DNA from: Caldilineaceae bacterium
GTDB taxonomy: Bacteria; Chloroflexota; Anaerolineae; Caldilineales; Caldilineaceae
Direction of reading: 5' to 3'
Length of the DNA: 5,876 nucleotides
Assembly: GCA_015494005.1 (NCBI GenBank)
Contig: WGCB01000781.1
Location: 1 to 5,876 of the forward strand
Below, one piece after another: positions 5,379 to 5,876 of this stretch. Position numbers and translations under genes: made by a program. The notes beneath the pieces are model-generated. The model had not been told where the DNA came from and made no database searches. It saw nothing but the letters and a program-made list of their open reading frames with translations. Every line of letters starts with the position of its first letter. The first letter of the stretch is position 1.

Positions 5379-5876
5379 ATGACCCAAGACGTTGCCGCCC
5401 TGCGCGCCATCCTGCACCGGATCGATGGCCGGGGCTACAAGGCCTACAAGGAGATCCAGGGGCGCTGGCGCTTCCCGGACTTCACCCTCTTCATCGACCA
5501 CGTCCAGGGGGACCCCTTCGCCGCGCCCACCCGAGCCCGGGTCCTGGTGCCGCCCCAGGTGGCCCAGTTCCCGCCGGAGCACTTCAGCAACCCCAGCCGA
5601 GCCTGGGGGCTGGCCGCCTACCTGGCCCGCTCTTTCGACCGACAGGCCCGGCAGTGCAGCCACCGGCGGGGCACGGGCCACAGCGGGGAGATCCGCATGG
5701 AGGCCCCGGGCCAGGAGGTGCTGCCCCAGACCGCGGTGCTCATCCACCCGGACGGCGGGGTGGAGGGCCGCTTCACCGTGGGGCTGCCGGCCAGTGGACG
5801 GCGCATCCTGGGCCGCCAGGCCGCGGAGCTGCTTCTGGAGGACCTGCCCAGCGTGGTGGAAAACAGCCTGCGCTAC
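5379..5876 (+). CDS. COG3044-type 'predicted ATPase of the ABC class', N-terminal part (runs off window)
   Basis: The ATG at 5379 is preceded by GAAGGA with six bases of spacing, and the frame stays open for 166 codons to the window edge. The N-terminus carries the family's signature: IDGRGYKAYKEIQGRW (15-30), then FPDFTLFIDHVQGDPFAAP (32-50), which resembles the ABC_N domain. Later, GLPASGRRILGR and LLLEDLPSVVENSLRY (135-166) match the end of that domain. The P-loop ATPase domain should follow outside the window, so no Walker motif can be checked here. Full-length members are roughly 550-580 aa. The trypanosome RNA-editing factor MRB1590 belongs to this family; the role in bacteria is unknown. 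It probably shares a transcript with the DUF1992 gene 43 bases upstream. The family call rests on remembered motif patterns. Confidence 0.85.
   Translation, partial: MTQDVAALRAILHRIDGRGYKAYKEIQGRWRFPDFTLFIDHVQGDPFAAPTRARVLVPPQVAQFPPEHFSNPSRAWGLAAYLARSFDRQARQCSHRRGTGHSGEIRMEAPGQEVLPQTAVLIHPDGGVEGRFTVGLPASGRRILGRQAAELLLEDLPSVVENSLRY

Noticed and set aside
4617..5747. 376-codon and overlapping - strand frames opposite the DUF1992 and ATPase genes
   Set aside because: They are proline/glycine/arginine-rich shadows with no motifs; the + strand frames match known families and have ribosome binding sites.

Overview
The window is high-GC bacterial DNA with short intergenic gaps and a mix of housekeeping genes and insertion-sequence debris. 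No RNA gene or other taxonomic marker is present. The gene set (bacterial argH, a CPBP-type membrane protease, a DnaJC28/DUF1992 protein and a COG3044-type ATPase), the strong G/C bias at third codon positions and the transposase type would fit a Chloroflexota-like genome. That placement is an impression, not a demonstration.

Layout. Positions 1-830 are the remains of an IS21-family element on the + strand: the 3' part of istA, then istB, which overlaps it by 10 nt. istB breaks off at the start of its Walker A motif, where a second insertion sequence begins. That element spans about 829-2104, has 25-bp imperfect terminal inverted repeats (21 of 25 matching) and carries one 373-aa zinc-ribbon/DDE transposase on the - strand. 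The rest of istB does not resume beyond its far end, so DNA was lost or rearranged after, or together with, the insertion. A 68-bp spacer with a weak hairpin follows.

Positions 2173-4538 form a two-gene - strand operon: a CPBP (CAAX-like) intramembrane protease followed by argH (argininosuccinate lyase, the last step of arginine synthesis). The two overlap by 4 nt (ATGA). A plausible promoter lies at 4593-4620. Divergently, on the + strand, come a 195-aa DnaJC28/DUF1992 protein (4748-5335) and, 43 nt later, the N-terminal 166 codons of a COG3044-type 'predicted ATPase of the ABC class', which runs off the window.

How the parts relate. The protease-argH operon is transcribed toward the insertion sequence, in the same direction as its transposase gene and with no strong terminator between them. 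Inside the element, a perfect 11-bp inverted repeat flanks the Shine-Dalgarno sequence, and one arm contains the transposase start codon. A promoter candidate sits so that its own transcript would lack the upstream arm, whereas read-through RNA from argH would carry both arms and could hide the start codon. This resembles the protection against outside transcription known from IS10 and IS50, and it is the most interesting point in the window. I see no CRISPR array, tRNA, rRNA or recognisable defence system.
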